Source: Melioribacter roseus (GTDB lineage: Bacteria > Bacteroidota > Ignavibacteria > Ignavibacteriales > Melioribacteraceae). Taken from it: a DNA stretch of 60,701 nucleotides. The DNA is taken from NCBI GenBank assembly GCA_020722085.1, contig DYLN01000004.1, forward strand, positions 1 to 60,701. Reading direction: 5' to 3'. Under the pieces are notes generated by a model that had not been told where the DNA came from, searched no databases, and worked only from the letters and a program-made list of their open reading frames with translations. Shown one piece after another: positions 7,992-17,281 of the stretch (positions are counted from its first letter, which is position 1; the number at the start of each line of letters is the position of its first letter). A program made the position numbers and the translations under genes.

Positions 7992-8990
7992 TCAATCCTC
8001 AATTTTCATATCGCGGGTCATAAGTTCGTAAGTAACTTTTGCGGGATCACGTTCTTCGAAGAGTATTTGATAGACGGCAGTACAAATAGGTGTTTCTACC
8101 TCGTGTTCTTGAGACAACTTATGAACCGATCTGGAAGTTTCTACACCTTCGGCAACCATGTTCATTGATTTCAGGATATCTTTGAGTTTTCTTCCGCGTC
8201 CTATTTGTTCGCCGACATAACGATTACGGCTGTGTTTGCTCATGCATGTTACGATTAAATCGCCCATACCGGAAAGGCCTGAGAAAGTTTCGGGTTTGGC
8301 GCCCAGATATATACCAAGCCGGGAAATTTCTGCAATTCCGCGTGTCATTATTGCAGCTTTGGTATTATCTCCGAATTTTGCTCCGTCAACTATTCCAGCG
8401 CCGATGGCTATGACATTTTTCAGTGCACCGCCGTATTCAACCCCTAAAATATCCACTGAAGAATACACTCTAAAATAAGAAGTCATAAACGCTGTCTGGA
8501 TTTGCTTGGCGGTTTTAATATCCGAAGATGCTGCAACAACTGCAGTGGGAACTTTTCTGCTTACTTCTTCGGCATGGCTTGGCCCGGAGAGAACACCTAT
8601 AGCTGTGCTGTCTATATCTTTAATCTCATCACTTATTATCTGAGAGACCGTCATCAGCGAGTTTTTCTCAATACCTTTGGCAACACTTACAAAAGTCGTA
8701 TTTCTGTAATCAAATTTTTTTATGTCTTTCAGTACATTTCTTACAAATTGAGAAGGTATTGCAATTACGATCATATGTTTATTATACGACGCGTCTTCAA
8801 GGTCATGTGTGATTGTTATTTCTTTTGGAATTTTAATACCGGGGAGATAGATTTTATTTTCACGGGAGCGGTCTAAAACTTTAGCATAGTTTTTTTTGTA
8901 TTCCCAAAGAGTTACTTCATGCCCGTTTAACTGCAGAAGAATTGAGAGTGTAGTGCCCCAACCCCCAGCACCAAGTACTGTAATTCTCAT
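7992..8990 (-). CDS. gpsA: Glycerol-3-phosphate dehydrogenase [NAD(P)+]
   Basis: 332 residues. Reduces dihydroxyacetone phosphate to sn-glycerol 3-phosphate, the backbone of phospholipids. The dinucleotide-binding GAGGWGTTLS is at residues 7-16, the catalytic-lysine region EYGGALKNVIAIGAG is near 190, and SGMGDLIVTC follows. Length and motifs are standard. It lies 23 nt downstream of plsY, the enzyme that acylates its product, so the pair forms the entry step of membrane lipid synthesis. Confidence 0.97.
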   Translation of the reverse strand: MRITVLGAGGWGTTLSILLQLNGHEVTLWEYKKNYAKVLDRSRENKIYLPGIKIPKEITITHDLEDASYNKHMIVIAIPSQFVRNVLKDIKKFDYRNTTFVSVAKGIEKNSLMTVSQIISDEIKDIDSTAIGVLSGPSHAEEVSRKVPTAVVAASSDIKTAKQIQTAFMTSYFRVYSSVDILGVEYGGALKNVIAIGAGIVDGAKFGDNTKAAIMTRGIAEISRLGIYLGAKPETFSGLSGMGDLIVTCMSKHSRNRYVGEQIGRGRKLKDILKSMNMVAEGVETSRSVHKLSQEHEVETPICTAVYQILFEERDPAKVTYELMTRDMKIED

Positions 8991-9013
8991 TTTTGCGGAC
9001 CCCGGGTAGTCAT

Positions 9014-9676
9014 CTATCTTTTCTTGAATAAGGATATTCGGTTTTCGTTTCCCTGAATTAACCTGCCGATATTTTTCCGGTGAGTAAAGATAACAAGAAG
9101 AACAAGAGCAAATACAAATGGAAGAATTGTGTTATAACTTTGAATGTGAGCATTGAATACATTCTCGCGGAGTATAAGAAAGACCGGCACCGAAACGGCC
9201 GCAGCAAGCGAACCTAAAGAAATGTAACGCGAGAGTGAAACAACTATTACAAAAACCGCCAGCGCAAGGAGCATGTCTATGGTAATGAGAGTAATTAAAA
9301 AGCCCAATGCAGTAGCAATTCCTTTTCCACCTTTAAATCCTGCAAAGACTGTCCAGATATGTCCTATTACTGCAAAGGTGCCACAGATTATCTGAATTAA
9401 GGTGAAATCATCGAAGGGAGTAATGTTGGTGAAAGGAACATTATCCCAGTATAACCTGGCAATGAATATTACTACTACCGCACCTTTTAGTGCATCGAGA
9501 ATAATAGTTAGAATTCCGTATTTCCATCCTAATACTCTAAATACATTTGTACCGCCGGCATTGCCGCTCCCATAATTTCGAATATCTATTCCTCTGACTA
9601 ATTTGCTTATAATAATACTGGTAGGGATAGAACCGACTAAATATGACAAAATGATAATAACAAATAAATTTAACAT
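9014..9676 (-). CDS. plsY: Acyl-phosphate:glycerol-3-phosphate acyltransferase
   Basis: 220-residue inner-membrane enzyme that transfers an acyl group from acyl phosphate to glycerol 3-phosphate, giving lysophosphatidate. It shows about five hydrophobic segments, the first spanning residues 3-20. PlsY motifs are present: GSIPTS in the first loop, RNYGSGNAGGTN near 32-45, and FKGGKGIAT near 113-121. Its substrate is made by the next gene, gpsA. Confidence 0.95.
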   Translation of the reverse strand: MLNLFVIIILSYLVGSIPTSIIISKLVRGIDIRNYGSGNAGGTNVFRVLGWKYGILTIILDALKGAVVVIFIARLYWDNVPFTNITPFDDFTLIQIICGTFAVIGHIWTVFAGFKGGKGIATALGFLITLITIDMLLALAVFVIVVSLSRYISLGSLAAAVSVPVFLILRENVFNAHIQSYNTILPFVFALVLLVIFTHRKNIGRLIQGNENRISLFKKR

Positions 9677-9762
9677 AAAAATAACCTCGACTTTAAGACT
9701 AAACTAAGTAAAATGTTTTTTATAAACAATGAAAAAGTATATCAAACATTACTACATTGCTG

Positions 9763-10437
9763 CTAATTCAATATCTTATGTAGCAATTCGATATCTGACT
9801 TATCTGTTACCTTAAAATTAATTGATGAACCTTCCACAATCTTTACTGAAAAACCTGCCTTTGTAACAAGCATTGATTCATCGGTGCCAATGAACCCTTC
9901 TTTCTTTGCATTATCGAATGCTTTTCTAAGATTTTTACAAGGGAAAATTTGTGGTGTCTGAACATAGTAAATTTCGTTCCTATCAATATATTCGGTCACT
10001 GTATCGCTGCCTTTAATCAAAGTATCTTTTGCTTTTATTGCCACAATAACATTTCCGTATATTTTTGCAGTTTCGATAGCATTATTAAGAATCGAGGGGG
10101 GAAGAAGTGGTCTAACAGCATCGTGGACAATAATTAAGTCATCATCCTTAGCGTCGATCGATTCAAGAGCATTTTGAACAGAATGCTGGCGGTCTTTACC
10201 TCCCTCAACAATTTTAGAAACTTTGTTCAGTTTATATTTATCTATTATACCGTTCAACAGGTTAAAATATTCTTTCTGTGCTGGAATCACTATTTTGTTT
10301 ACGTTAGTATTCTTTTGGAATATCTCTAATGTATAGGCAATCAATTCTTTACCGCTGAATTTAATATATTGTTTGGGAAGCGGAGTATTGATACGTTTGC
10401 CGGTGCCACCGGACGGGATAATAGCATAAACTTTCAT
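9763..10437 (-). CDS. ispD: 2-C-methyl-D-erythritol 4-phosphate cytidylyltransferase
   Basis: 224 residues. Third enzyme of the MEP isoprenoid pathway, joining CTP and MEP to CDP-ME. The nucleotidyltransferase signature IIPSGGTGKRI is at 6-16 with PLPKQYI at 19-25. HDAVRPLL lies near 104-111 and GTDESMLV near 184. It starts one base after the queA stop, so the two are coupled. Its presence indicates isoprenoids through the MEP route rather than mevalonate. Confidence 0.95.
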   Translation of the reverse strand: MKVYAIIPSGGTGKRINTPLPKQYIKFSGKELIAYTLEIFQKNTNVNKIVIPAQKEYFNLLNGIIDKYKLNKVSKIVEGGKDRQHSVQNALESIDAKDDDLIIVHDAVRPLLPPSILNNAIETAKIYGNVIVAIKAKDTLIKGSDTVTEYIDRNEIYYVQTPQIFPCKNLRKAFDNAKKEGFIGTDESMLVTKAGFSVKIVEGSSINFKVTDKSDIELLHKILN

Positions 10438-10438
10438 T

Positions 10439-11476
10439 TTATATTATTAGCATTGCATCGCCGTAACTCAAGAATCTGTATCCTTCTCTTAATGCTTTTT
10501 TGTAAGCTTTCATTATATTTTCAAAGCCTCCAAAAGCGGCTGCAAGCATTAAGAGTGTAGATTCCGGCGCATGAAAATTCGTAATTAGTTTTTTAGTAAC
10601 TTTAAAATCATACGGTGGAAAAATAAATTTATCTGTCCAGCCAAAATTAGGTTTTACAAATCCTTCTGCCGTTACGCTGCTTTCTAAAGCTCGGGTAGTG
10701 CTTGTACCAACCACAAATACATTTTTCTTTTCGGAAAGAGCCTTGTTGATTACCTGTGCTGATTCTTCCGGAATTTCAAAATATTCTGAATCCATTCTGT
10801 GTTTAGTTAAATCTTCAACTTCTACAGGCCTAAAAGTTCCAAGTCCAATATGAAGTATAACGCTAACTACCTTTACTCCTTTTTTTTGAATCTTTTTTAG
10901 CAACTGATGGGTAAAATGTAAGCCGGCTGTAGGAGCTGCAACCGAGCCGTCAATTTTGGCAAAGATTGTCTGATAATTTTCTCTGTCTTCCGGCAGAGTA
11001 TCTCTTTTGATATAAGGAGGAAGGGGAGTAGTGCCAATATTTTCGATAGCCTGAAAAATATCTCCAGCGTCATCGTTAAAACGAACTGTTCTTCCTCTTG
11101 AGGTGGTATTATCAATTACTTCGCACCAAAGATTATCGTTAAAATAAATTCTGTTTCCGATTCTCACTTTGCGAGCAGGGTCAACAATCACATCCCATAT
11201 TTTATCTTCCTTGTTCAATTCACGCAGGACAAAAACTTCAATCTTTGCATTTGTTCTTTCTTTTTTCCCAAAAAGGCGAGCCTGCATTACTTTGCTTTCA
11301 TTAACCACCAGCACATCGCCTTTGTTCATGTATTCGACAATGTCGGAAAAAATTTTATGTTCTATTTCACCGCTGTTGCGATTTAGTACGAGCAGCTTTG
11401 ATTTATCACGCGGATTAGCAGGGAATTTAGCAATAGCTGTTTTGGGTAAATTATACTTGAAATCAGAGAGTTTCAT
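10439..11476 (-). CDS. queA: tRNA preQ1(34) S-adenosylmethionine ribosyltransferase-isomerase
   Basis: Transfers and isomerises the ribosyl moiety of SAM onto preQ1 in tRNA, giving epoxyqueuosine. I place the start at the ATG at 11476 (MKLSDFKYNLPK, the usual QueA beginning), preceded by AGAAGA. Earlier in-frame starts exist at 11491 (ATG) and 11521 (TTG). From 11476 the protein is 345 residues. QueA signatures seen: FPANPRDKSKLLVL near the N terminus, APTAGLHFT, HIGLGTFRPVEVEDL and TNFHAPESTLLML. It is followed immediately by ispD. Confidence 0.96.
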   Translation of the reverse strand: MKLSDFKYNLPKTAIAKFPANPRDKSKLLVLNRNSGEIEHKIFSDIVEYMNKGDVLVVNESKVMQARLFGKKERTNAKIEVFVLRELNKEDKIWDVIVDPARKVRIGNRIYFNDNLWCEVIDNTTSRGRTVRFNDDAGDIFQAIENIGTTPLPPYIKRDTLPEDRENYQTIFAKIDGSVAAPTAGLHFTHQLLKKIQKKGVKVVSVILHIGLGTFRPVEVEDLTKHRMDSEYFEIPEESAQVINKALSEKKNVFVVGTSTTRALESSVTAEGFVKPNFGWTDKFIFPPYDFKVTKKLITNFHAPESTLLMLAAAFGGFENIMKAYKKALREGYRFLSYGDAMLII

Positions 11477-11549
11477 TTTTTCTTCTAACATCTTATTCCC
11501 GTTTTTATTATTCAATGGCAAAATTGTTTATTTATTAAACCGAGGCTGA

Positions 11550-11577
11550 CCTTAAATGAAAAATTCACAGCCAGCCT
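11550..11577 (-). terminator. Possible hairpin terminator of ppdK
   Basis: Between the ppdK stop (11590) and queA, the sequence around 11540-11579 contains GAGGCTG and, downstream, CAGCCTC, a 7-bp stem with a loop of about 24 nt. Only a short T run follows on the minus strand, so termination may be partial. Arm limits are approximate. Confidence 0.35.
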
Positions 11578-11589
11578 CTTAATTAACTG

Positions 11590-14394
11590 CTATTTCTTTT
11601 TAGATTTTGACGTATTTTTTCTTGTCGGCTTTTTTGCTGATGTGTTCTTTTTTAAGCCTGATGTTTTCATTTCTTTTACTACTGCCTGGGCTGCTGCCAG
11701 TCTTGCTATAGGTACACGGAATGGTGAGCAGCTTACATAATCTAATCCGATTTTATGGCAGAATTCGATAGATTTTGGTTCACCACCGTGTTCGCCGCAA
11801 ATACCAATCTTGAGGTCGGGACGTGTTGCGCGTCCGCCTTCAACGGCTATTTGCATCAATTTACCGATTGCTTCCTGGTCAATTGATTGAAATGGATCCT
11901 CCGGAAGAATTTTTTTATCGAGATAATCCGGTAAAAAACCGCCGATATCGTCACGTGAAAAGCCGAAACCCATTTGGGTTAAATCATTTGTTCCAAACGA
12001 AAAGAATTGTGCAACTTCGGCTATCTTATTAGCTGTTAGAGCCGCACGCGGGATTTCGATCATCGTACCGGTTAAATGGGGAATTTTTTTCAATCCGAAT
12101 TTTGTGCATACTTCTTCATAAACCCTGCTGATGATATCATATTGATGTTTTATTTCGTTGACTGTACAGGTGACGGGAATCATTATTTCCGGGAATGGTT
12201 TTTTACCTTCCTGTATCAACTCTGCTGCAGCTTCAAAAATTGCGCGTACCTGCATTTCAGTAATTTCGGGATAGGTAATACCAAGCCGAACGCCGCGGTG
12301 CCCCATCATGGGGTTGCTTTCGTGAAGTTTATCTGCTCTTTCGTTAAGTTCATTGAGAGAAATGCCGAGACTTGCAGCTAATTTTTCTCTTTCATCCTGA
12401 CGGTTTGGAACAAATTCATGCAGCGGCGGGTCAAGAGTTCTAATTGTAACGCCAAAACCGTTCATTGCTTCCAATGTACCTTTAATATCCTGCTTTACGT
12501 GAGGAAAGAGTTCATTTATAGCATTTATTCTTTCTGCTTTAGTGCTTGAAAGAATCATTTTGCGAAGTTTGAATAGTGGTTCTTCGGAATTTTTACCGTA
12601 GAACATATGTTCGGTTCTGAATAAGCCGATACCTTCAGCACCGAACGCACGGGCTTTTGCTGCATCTTCGGGAGTATCCGCATTTGTTCTTACTTTAAGT
12701 TTTCTTACCTGATCACAGAGTTTCATGAAAGTCTGAAAATCCGGATTTTCTTCTGCTGCTTTAATCATTGGTAATTCGCCCTTGTAAACCGTTCCTTTAG
12801 TACCGTTTAATGTGAGCCAATCGCCTTCTTTAACGATTATGTTATCAACCGAGAGAGATTTTTCAGCATAGTTAATTTTTATTGAACCGGCTCCGACAAT
12901 GCAGCATTTGCCCCAGCCCCGTGCAACTAGGGCTGCATGGGAAGTCATGCCGCCGCGGCCTGTTAGAATTGCCTGTGCAGCACGCATCCCTTCAATATCC
13001 TCGGGGTTTGTTTCTTCGCGAACAAGGATAACTTTTTTGCCTTCTTTAGCCCACGCTACTGCATCTGTGGCAGAGAATACGACCTGACCTGCTGCACCGC
13101 CAGGACCGGCAGGCAAACCTTTGGCAATTACTGTTGCAGATTTTTCAGCCATAGGATCTATGATAGGGTGAAGCAGTTCATCTAATTGTTCCGGTTGTAT
13201 ACGGCTTATAACTTCTTCCTTTGTGATTAATTTTTCTTTGTACATGTCGAGTGCCATTTTTACTGCAGCAGGACCGTTTCTTTTTCCAACACGGCATTGA
13301 AGCATGTAAAGCCGTCCTTCTTGAATTGTAAATTCTATATCGAGCATGTCGCGATAATGCTTTTCTAACTTACGCTGAATATTGTGTAATTGTTTGTAAG
13401 TACCGGGCATTGCAGTTTCAAGAGAAGGGAGATAATGGGTATGCTCACTTTTTCCGATTTCATTGATCGGATTCGGAGTTCTGATACCTGCAACAACGTC
13501 TTCTCCCTGGGCATTTGGAAGCCATTCACCGTAGAAATAGTTTTCGCCGGTAGCAGGATTACGTGTGAATGCTACACCTGTTGCAGAAGTATCTCCCATA
13601 TTTCCAAAGACCATTGATTGAACATTAACTGCTGTTCCCCAATCATCGGGTATTCCTTCAAATTTTCTATATGCTATTGCACGTTTGCCCATCCAGCTTT
13701 GGAATACTGCAGCAATGGCTCCCCACAGTTGTTCCATCGGATCTTCGGGAAAAGGTTTGCCGAGAACCTCATACACTTTAGTCTTATAAATTTCGATAAG
13801 TTCTTTTAAGTCTTCGGCTGTTAAGTCGGTATCATTTACGGCTCCTCTGGCTGCTTTCATTTTGTGCAATTCAGCCTCAAGCTGCTGGCGTACACCTTTT
13901 CCTTCTTCCGGTTCAATACCTGCGGCTTTTTCCATAACTACGTCGGAGTACATCTGAATTAAACGGCGGTGAGAATCATAAACAAAACGGGCGTTGCCTG
14001 TCTTTGCAATTAAAGCATCGCGCGTTGCATTGTTTAATCCTACATTAAGTATAGTTTCCATCATGCCTGGCATAGAAGCGCGTGCGCCGGAACGTACTGA
14101 AACAAGAAGCGGATTTTTTGTATCTCCAAATTTTGCTCCCATTTCTTTTTCAACTTTAGCAAGAGCATCTTTTACTTGTTTAGCCAGTTCTTTAGGATAT
14201 TTTTTGTTGTTTTTGTAGTAAGCAGTGCAAACTTCGGTTGTAATTGTAAAGCCGGCCGGCACGGGCAGTCCAATATTGACCATTTCCGCTAAGTTTGCAC
14301 CTTTTCCGCCCAAAAGAGCTTTCATGTCTGCTGTTCCTTCGGCACGTTTACCGCCAAAATAGTAAACGTACTTCGGCATTCTTTTCGCTGCCAT
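11590..14394 (-). CDS. ppdK: Pyruvate, phosphate dikinase
   Basis: 934 residues. Interconverts pyruvate, ATP and phosphate with phosphoenolpyruvate, AMP and pyrophosphate. The N-terminal ATP-grasp domain starts with GGKGANLAEM. The central phosphohistidine is in GGMTSHAALVARGWGK near 458. The C-terminal PEP/pyruvate barrel has GIGLFRTEHMF, MGHRGVRLG and SFGTNDLTQMGFGFSRDD. GGAGG (in TTGGAGGAAATG) precedes the ATG. The tail, about 25 residues after the conserved end, is very rich in lysine, threonine and serine, an extension I do not expect in the family. The pyrophosphate it makes or uses fits with the membrane pyrophosphatase at 55199. Confidence 0.97.
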   Translation of the reverse strand: MAAKRMPKYVYYFGGKRAEGTADMKALLGGKGANLAEMVNIGLPVPAGFTITTEVCTAYYKNNKKYPKELAKQVKDALAKVEKEMGAKFGDTKNPLLVSVRSGARASMPGMMETILNVGLNNATRDALIAKTGNARFVYDSHRRLIQMYSDVVMEKAAGIEPEEGKGVRQQLEAELHKMKAARGAVNDTDLTAEDLKELIEIYKTKVYEVLGKPFPEDPMEQLWGAIAAVFQSWMGKRAIAYRKFEGIPDDWGTAVNVQSMVFGNMGDTSATGVAFTRNPATGENYFYGEWLPNAQGEDVVAGIRTPNPINEIGKSEHTHYLPSLETAMPGTYKQLHNIQRKLEKHYRDMLDIEFTIQEGRLYMLQCRVGKRNGPAAVKMALDMYKEKLITKEEVISRIQPEQLDELLHPIIDPMAEKSATVIAKGLPAGPGGAAGQVVFSATDAVAWAKEGKKVILVREETNPEDIEGMRAAQAILTGRGGMTSHAALVARGWGKCCIVGAGSIKINYAEKSLSVDNIIVKEGDWLTLNGTKGTVYKGELPMIKAAEENPDFQTFMKLCDQVRKLKVRTNADTPEDAAKARAFGAEGIGLFRTEHMFYGKNSEEPLFKLRKMILSSTKAERINAINELFPHVKQDIKGTLEAMNGFGVTIRTLDPPLHEFVPNRQDEREKLAASLGISLNELNERADKLHESNPMMGHRGVRLGITYPEITEMQVRAIFEAAAELIQEGKKPFPEIMIPVTCTVNEIKHQYDIISRVYEEVCTKFGLKKIPHLTGTMIEIPRAALTANKIAEVAQFFSFGTNDLTQMGFGFSRDDIGGFLPDYLDKKILPEDPFQSIDQEAIGKLMQIAVEGGRATRPDLKIGICGEHGGEPKSIEFCHKIGLDYVSCSPFRVPIARLAAAQAVVKEMKTSGLKKNTSAKKPTRKNTSKSKKK

Positions 14395-14434
14395 TTACAT
14401 TTCCTCCAATAAGTTGATTATTAGTTATCAATTA

Positions 14435-15481
14435 TTAATTAAAAATATCTGTTAATAATTTTTCAAATTCTTCTGACTCTTCAATATTCAGTTCTATTTT
14501 AAGGTAGTAGATATCAATGTCGTCCAACTCCTTTGCAAAGTTCATGAATTTAACGGCATCTTTTTGTGTTGTTAAAACCGAGTATGCATTTGTCTTATAG
14601 AATTTTTTCCTTATTTCCTGAACTTCTTTTAAAGAATAATTTTTATGATCAGGAAACAACATTTTATTTGTAAAATCTATTTTATTTTTTTCAAGGATAC
14701 TCAGGAAAGAATATGGTTTTGCAATTCCGCATACCACCAAACTTTTCTGTCCTTGAAATTCTTTTATATCATAAAAATGATGAGTTTTTACATCAAATAT
14801 ACCAACGGTTGTATAATATCCGTTAAAAATTTTTTTCCCTTCAAAATGTTTTTTAACTTTTTCAGGTATTGCCTTTTTTTCGGAAAATTTTCGGTTCAAG
14901 ATTACAGCATCTGCTCTATCAAGCGAATCAAATGTTTCTCTCATCATACCAAGCGGCAGCAGATTTTGTTCTATCTGACCTACCTTAGTTAAAAAATGTT
15001 GGTCAATTAATAAAATGTCGAGATCGCGGTAAAGCCACCTATGTTGAAATCCGTCGTCCAAAATGATTGAGTCAATCTTTGCGTCTTTAATTAGTTTTTT
15101 TGCTCCTTCAACTCTTCTTTCGCTTACCGCTGCTGGTATCTTCAATTCGTCAGCAACAAAATAAATTTCGTCCCCGCATTCGTTAACTTTAGAAAAAATA
15201 TTTTGTCCGTCTGAAACAAACAAATAACCTTTTGAACTTCTTCTGTAACCTCTGCTTAAAACTCCGGTTTTTATGTTTTTATTTTTCAGAATGTTTGCAG
15301 TATAAATTACAGCTGGAGTTTTTCCTGAGCCGCCAACAGTTAGATTGCCGATCGAAATAACTTTCGCCGCTACCTTCTCGATGCGGAAAATTCCTGAGTC
15401 AAAAAAATAATTCCTTAATTTTACAATTAAAGAATATACAAAAACCAACGGAGACGCTATAATTCTTATTATGTTAAGCAC
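14435..15481 (-). CDS. lpxK: Tetraacyldisaccharide 4'-kinase
   Basis: 348 residues. Inner-membrane enzyme adding the 4' phosphate to the lipid A disaccharide. The start is GTG at 15481, overlapping the upstream gene by 13 nt; the N-terminal hydrophobic segment (IIRIIASPLVFVYSLIV) fits the family. The P-loop is SIGNLTVGGSGKTPAVIY near 43-60, and LDDGFQHRWL and DILLID follow near 140-156. It forms a lipid A set with the DUF374 acyltransferase and lpxB just upstream, showing a Gram-negative outer membrane. Confidence 0.94.
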   Translation of the reverse strand: MLNIIRIIASPLVFVYSLIVKLRNYFFDSGIFRIEKVAAKVISIGNLTVGGSGKTPAVIYTANILKNKNIKTGVLSRGYRRSSKGYLFVSDGQNIFSKVNECGDEIYFVADELKIPAAVSERRVEGAKKLIKDAKIDSIILDDGFQHRWLYRDLDILLIDQHFLTKVGQIEQNLLPLGMMRETFDSLDRADAVILNRKFSEKKAIPEKVKKHFEGKKIFNGYYTTVGIFDVKTHHFYDIKEFQGQKSLVVCGIAKPYSFLSILEKNKIDFTNKMLFPDHKNYSLKEVQEIRKKFYKTNAYSVLTTQKDAVKFMNFAKELDDIDIYYLKIELNIEESEEFEKLLTDIFN

Positions 15482-16134
15482 AATTTTTCTGCTTCCTCTC
15501 TTAAACCGTTCAACAGTTTTTCACAATCGAGTATTAATGTGTTAGTTTCATCATATGTTAATTTCGAGTCAATCTGTATCGGCTCGGATAAAACTACATT
15601 TACTATGCTGAATGGAAATGGAACTTCGAAGTTATCCCAGCTTTTCAGTACTTTCTTTTTGCAAAATGAAATTCCCGCTAACACAAGCGGAATTTTTTTT
15701 GTTTTGGCAGTAATGACAGCTCCGGCTTTCATCTTATAAATTGGTCCCGTCGGTCCATCGGGCGTAATAGCAACCGAATGTCCTTTTTCTGCTAATTCTA
15801 TAAGGAGAGTTAAAGCTTCTTTACCGCCTGCATGGCTCGAGCCGCGCACAACTTTATATCCCCAGTTTCTTAATACTTTTTCCAGAATATCGCCGTCTTT
15901 ACTTTTGCTTACAATAGCTGCAATGTTGGTATTTTTATTTATGTGCCAGCCGGCAAGCATTGTACCGTGCCAGAACGCAAAGACAAAATTTTGTTTTTGA
16001 TCATGCAGTTTCTGCAATATTTCATAATTTTTAAAACGGAACTTTACCGTTTTCATCAGCAAATTTATCAAAGAACTTAGGACAGTTATTCCTAAAAAGT
16101 AAAATATTTTTTTCTTTGTTTCTTTAAGATTCAT
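15469..16134 (-). CDS. DUF374-type lysophospholipid acyltransferase family protein
   Basis: 221 residues with one N-terminal hydrophobic segment (residues 10-26) and an acyltransferase-like core. The sequence FAFWHGTMLAGW has the H-x4-family catalytic histidine, and ITPDGPTGPIYKMKAGAV is the DUF374 signature. It overlaps both lpxB (11 nt) and lpxK (13 nt). The context suggests an acyl transfer in lipid A or LPS assembly, but the exact substrate cannot be read from sequence. Confidence 0.85.
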   Translation of the reverse strand: MNLKETKKKIFYFLGITVLSSLINLLMKTVKFRFKNYEILQKLHDQKQNFVFAFWHGTMLAGWHINKNTNIAAIVSKSKDGDILEKVLRNWGYKVVRGSSHAGGKEALTLLIELAEKGHSVAITPDGPTGPIYKMKAGAVITAKTKKIPLVLAGISFCKKKVLKSWDNFEVPFPFSIVNVVLSEPIQIDSKLTYDETNTLILDCEKLLNGLREEAEKLCLT

Positions 16135-17281
16135 TTAGCAGTGCTGTTATTGATTCTGCTGCACGTTTTGACGCACCCGTATCTCCCAGCATGCCTTTAA
16201 TCCCGGCTAATTTATTCTTCAGCAAAATATATTGGGCATTGTTAGTTAAAATTTCTTTGCAAACGTTGTAAACTTTTTCCGGAGTTAAGTTCTGCTGAAT
16301 TAGTTCCTCTACTATTTTTTCGCCGGCTATAATATTTGCCATTGCGATTGTTTCGACATTTGCGAGTAGTCTACCGATAATATACGAAATGAGGCTTGTC
16401 TTATAAACAACAACAAAAGGCATCTGCAGCAGAGCTGCTTCGAGCGTTGAGGTGCCGGATTTGATTACTCCAAACCTTGCATGTTTTAATAAATCGTATG
16501 TGTTTCCTTTTACAATAAAATATTTCACAGACGAATTCAAACTGCTGAAAATTGATTCGTCAATATTTTCCGGGCATGCAACGATTATCTGTAAATTAAA
16601 ATCCTTGCTTAGCTTATCTGCTGCGGTTATCACTGCAGGGAAAATTTTTTTAATTTCCTGTTTGCGGCTGCCGGGCATTAAAAGAAGAATTTCTTTTTGG
16701 CTGTTAAGTCCAAATTTTTCATTCAGTTCTTCTCTGCTTAAAAATTTATGGTTGTTAATTCTGTCAATTAAAGGATGTCCTGTATACTCGACTTCCAATC
16801 CGGCTTTTTTGTAGAAATCGACTTCGAACGGGAAAACAACAAGCATTTTATTTACGAACTTTTTGATTTTTTCAACACGGTTTTTTCCCCATGCCCAAAC
16901 CTGTGGAGAGATGTAATAGACGATTTTTATTTTTTCATGCCGGTTTGCTTCGGCAACTTTTTTTATTTTTTTTGCAAGACTAAGATTAAAACCGGGATAG
17001 TCAATCAAAATGACTAGCTCGATATTCTCCTCCTTAATCTTTTCAATCAATTTTTTCTGGACATTTCTCATGAAGGGAATATGTCTTACTACTTCAACAA
17101 AACCTAGGAATGCCATTTGTTTAATATGGAACAAAGCATTTAACCCTTCAGTAATCATTTTATCACCGCCGATTCCGAAAAATTTAATTTCACGGTTAAT
17201 GTTTAGCAGTTCTTTTAATAATGCAGCACCATGCAGATCGCCCGAAGTTTCTCCTGCTATAATCATCACTTTATTGTTCAA
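16124..17281 (-). CDS. lpxB: Lipid-A-disaccharide synthase
   Basis: 385-residue glycosyltransferase family 19 enzyme joining UDP-diacylglucosamine and lipid X. The N-terminal MIIAGETSGDLHGAALL is the family start, with YYISPQVWAWG near 146 and LLLMPGSRKQEI near 200. The 17281 start is TTG and overlaps the upstream stop (TTGA), suggesting coupled translation; GTG at 17269 and ATG at 17266 are alternatives. It is followed by the acyltransferase and lpxK. Confidence 0.95.
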   Translation of the reverse strand: MNNKVMIIAGETSGDLHGAALLKELLNINREIKFFGIGGDKMITEGLNALFHIKQMAFLGFVEVVRHIPFMRNVQKKLIEKIKEENIELVILIDYPGFNLSLAKKIKKVAEANRHEKIKIVYYISPQVWAWGKNRVEKIKKFVNKMLVVFPFEVDFYKKAGLEVEYTGHPLIDRINNHKFLSREELNEKFGLNSQKEILLLMPGSRKQEIKKIFPAVITAADKLSKDFNLQIIVACPENIDESIFSSLNSSVKYFIVKGNTYDLLKHARFGVIKSGTSTLEAALLQMPFVVVYKTSLISYIIGRLLANVETIAMANIIAGEKIVEELIQQNLTPEKVYNVCKEILTNNAQYILLKNKLAGIKGMLGDTGASKRAAESITALLNES

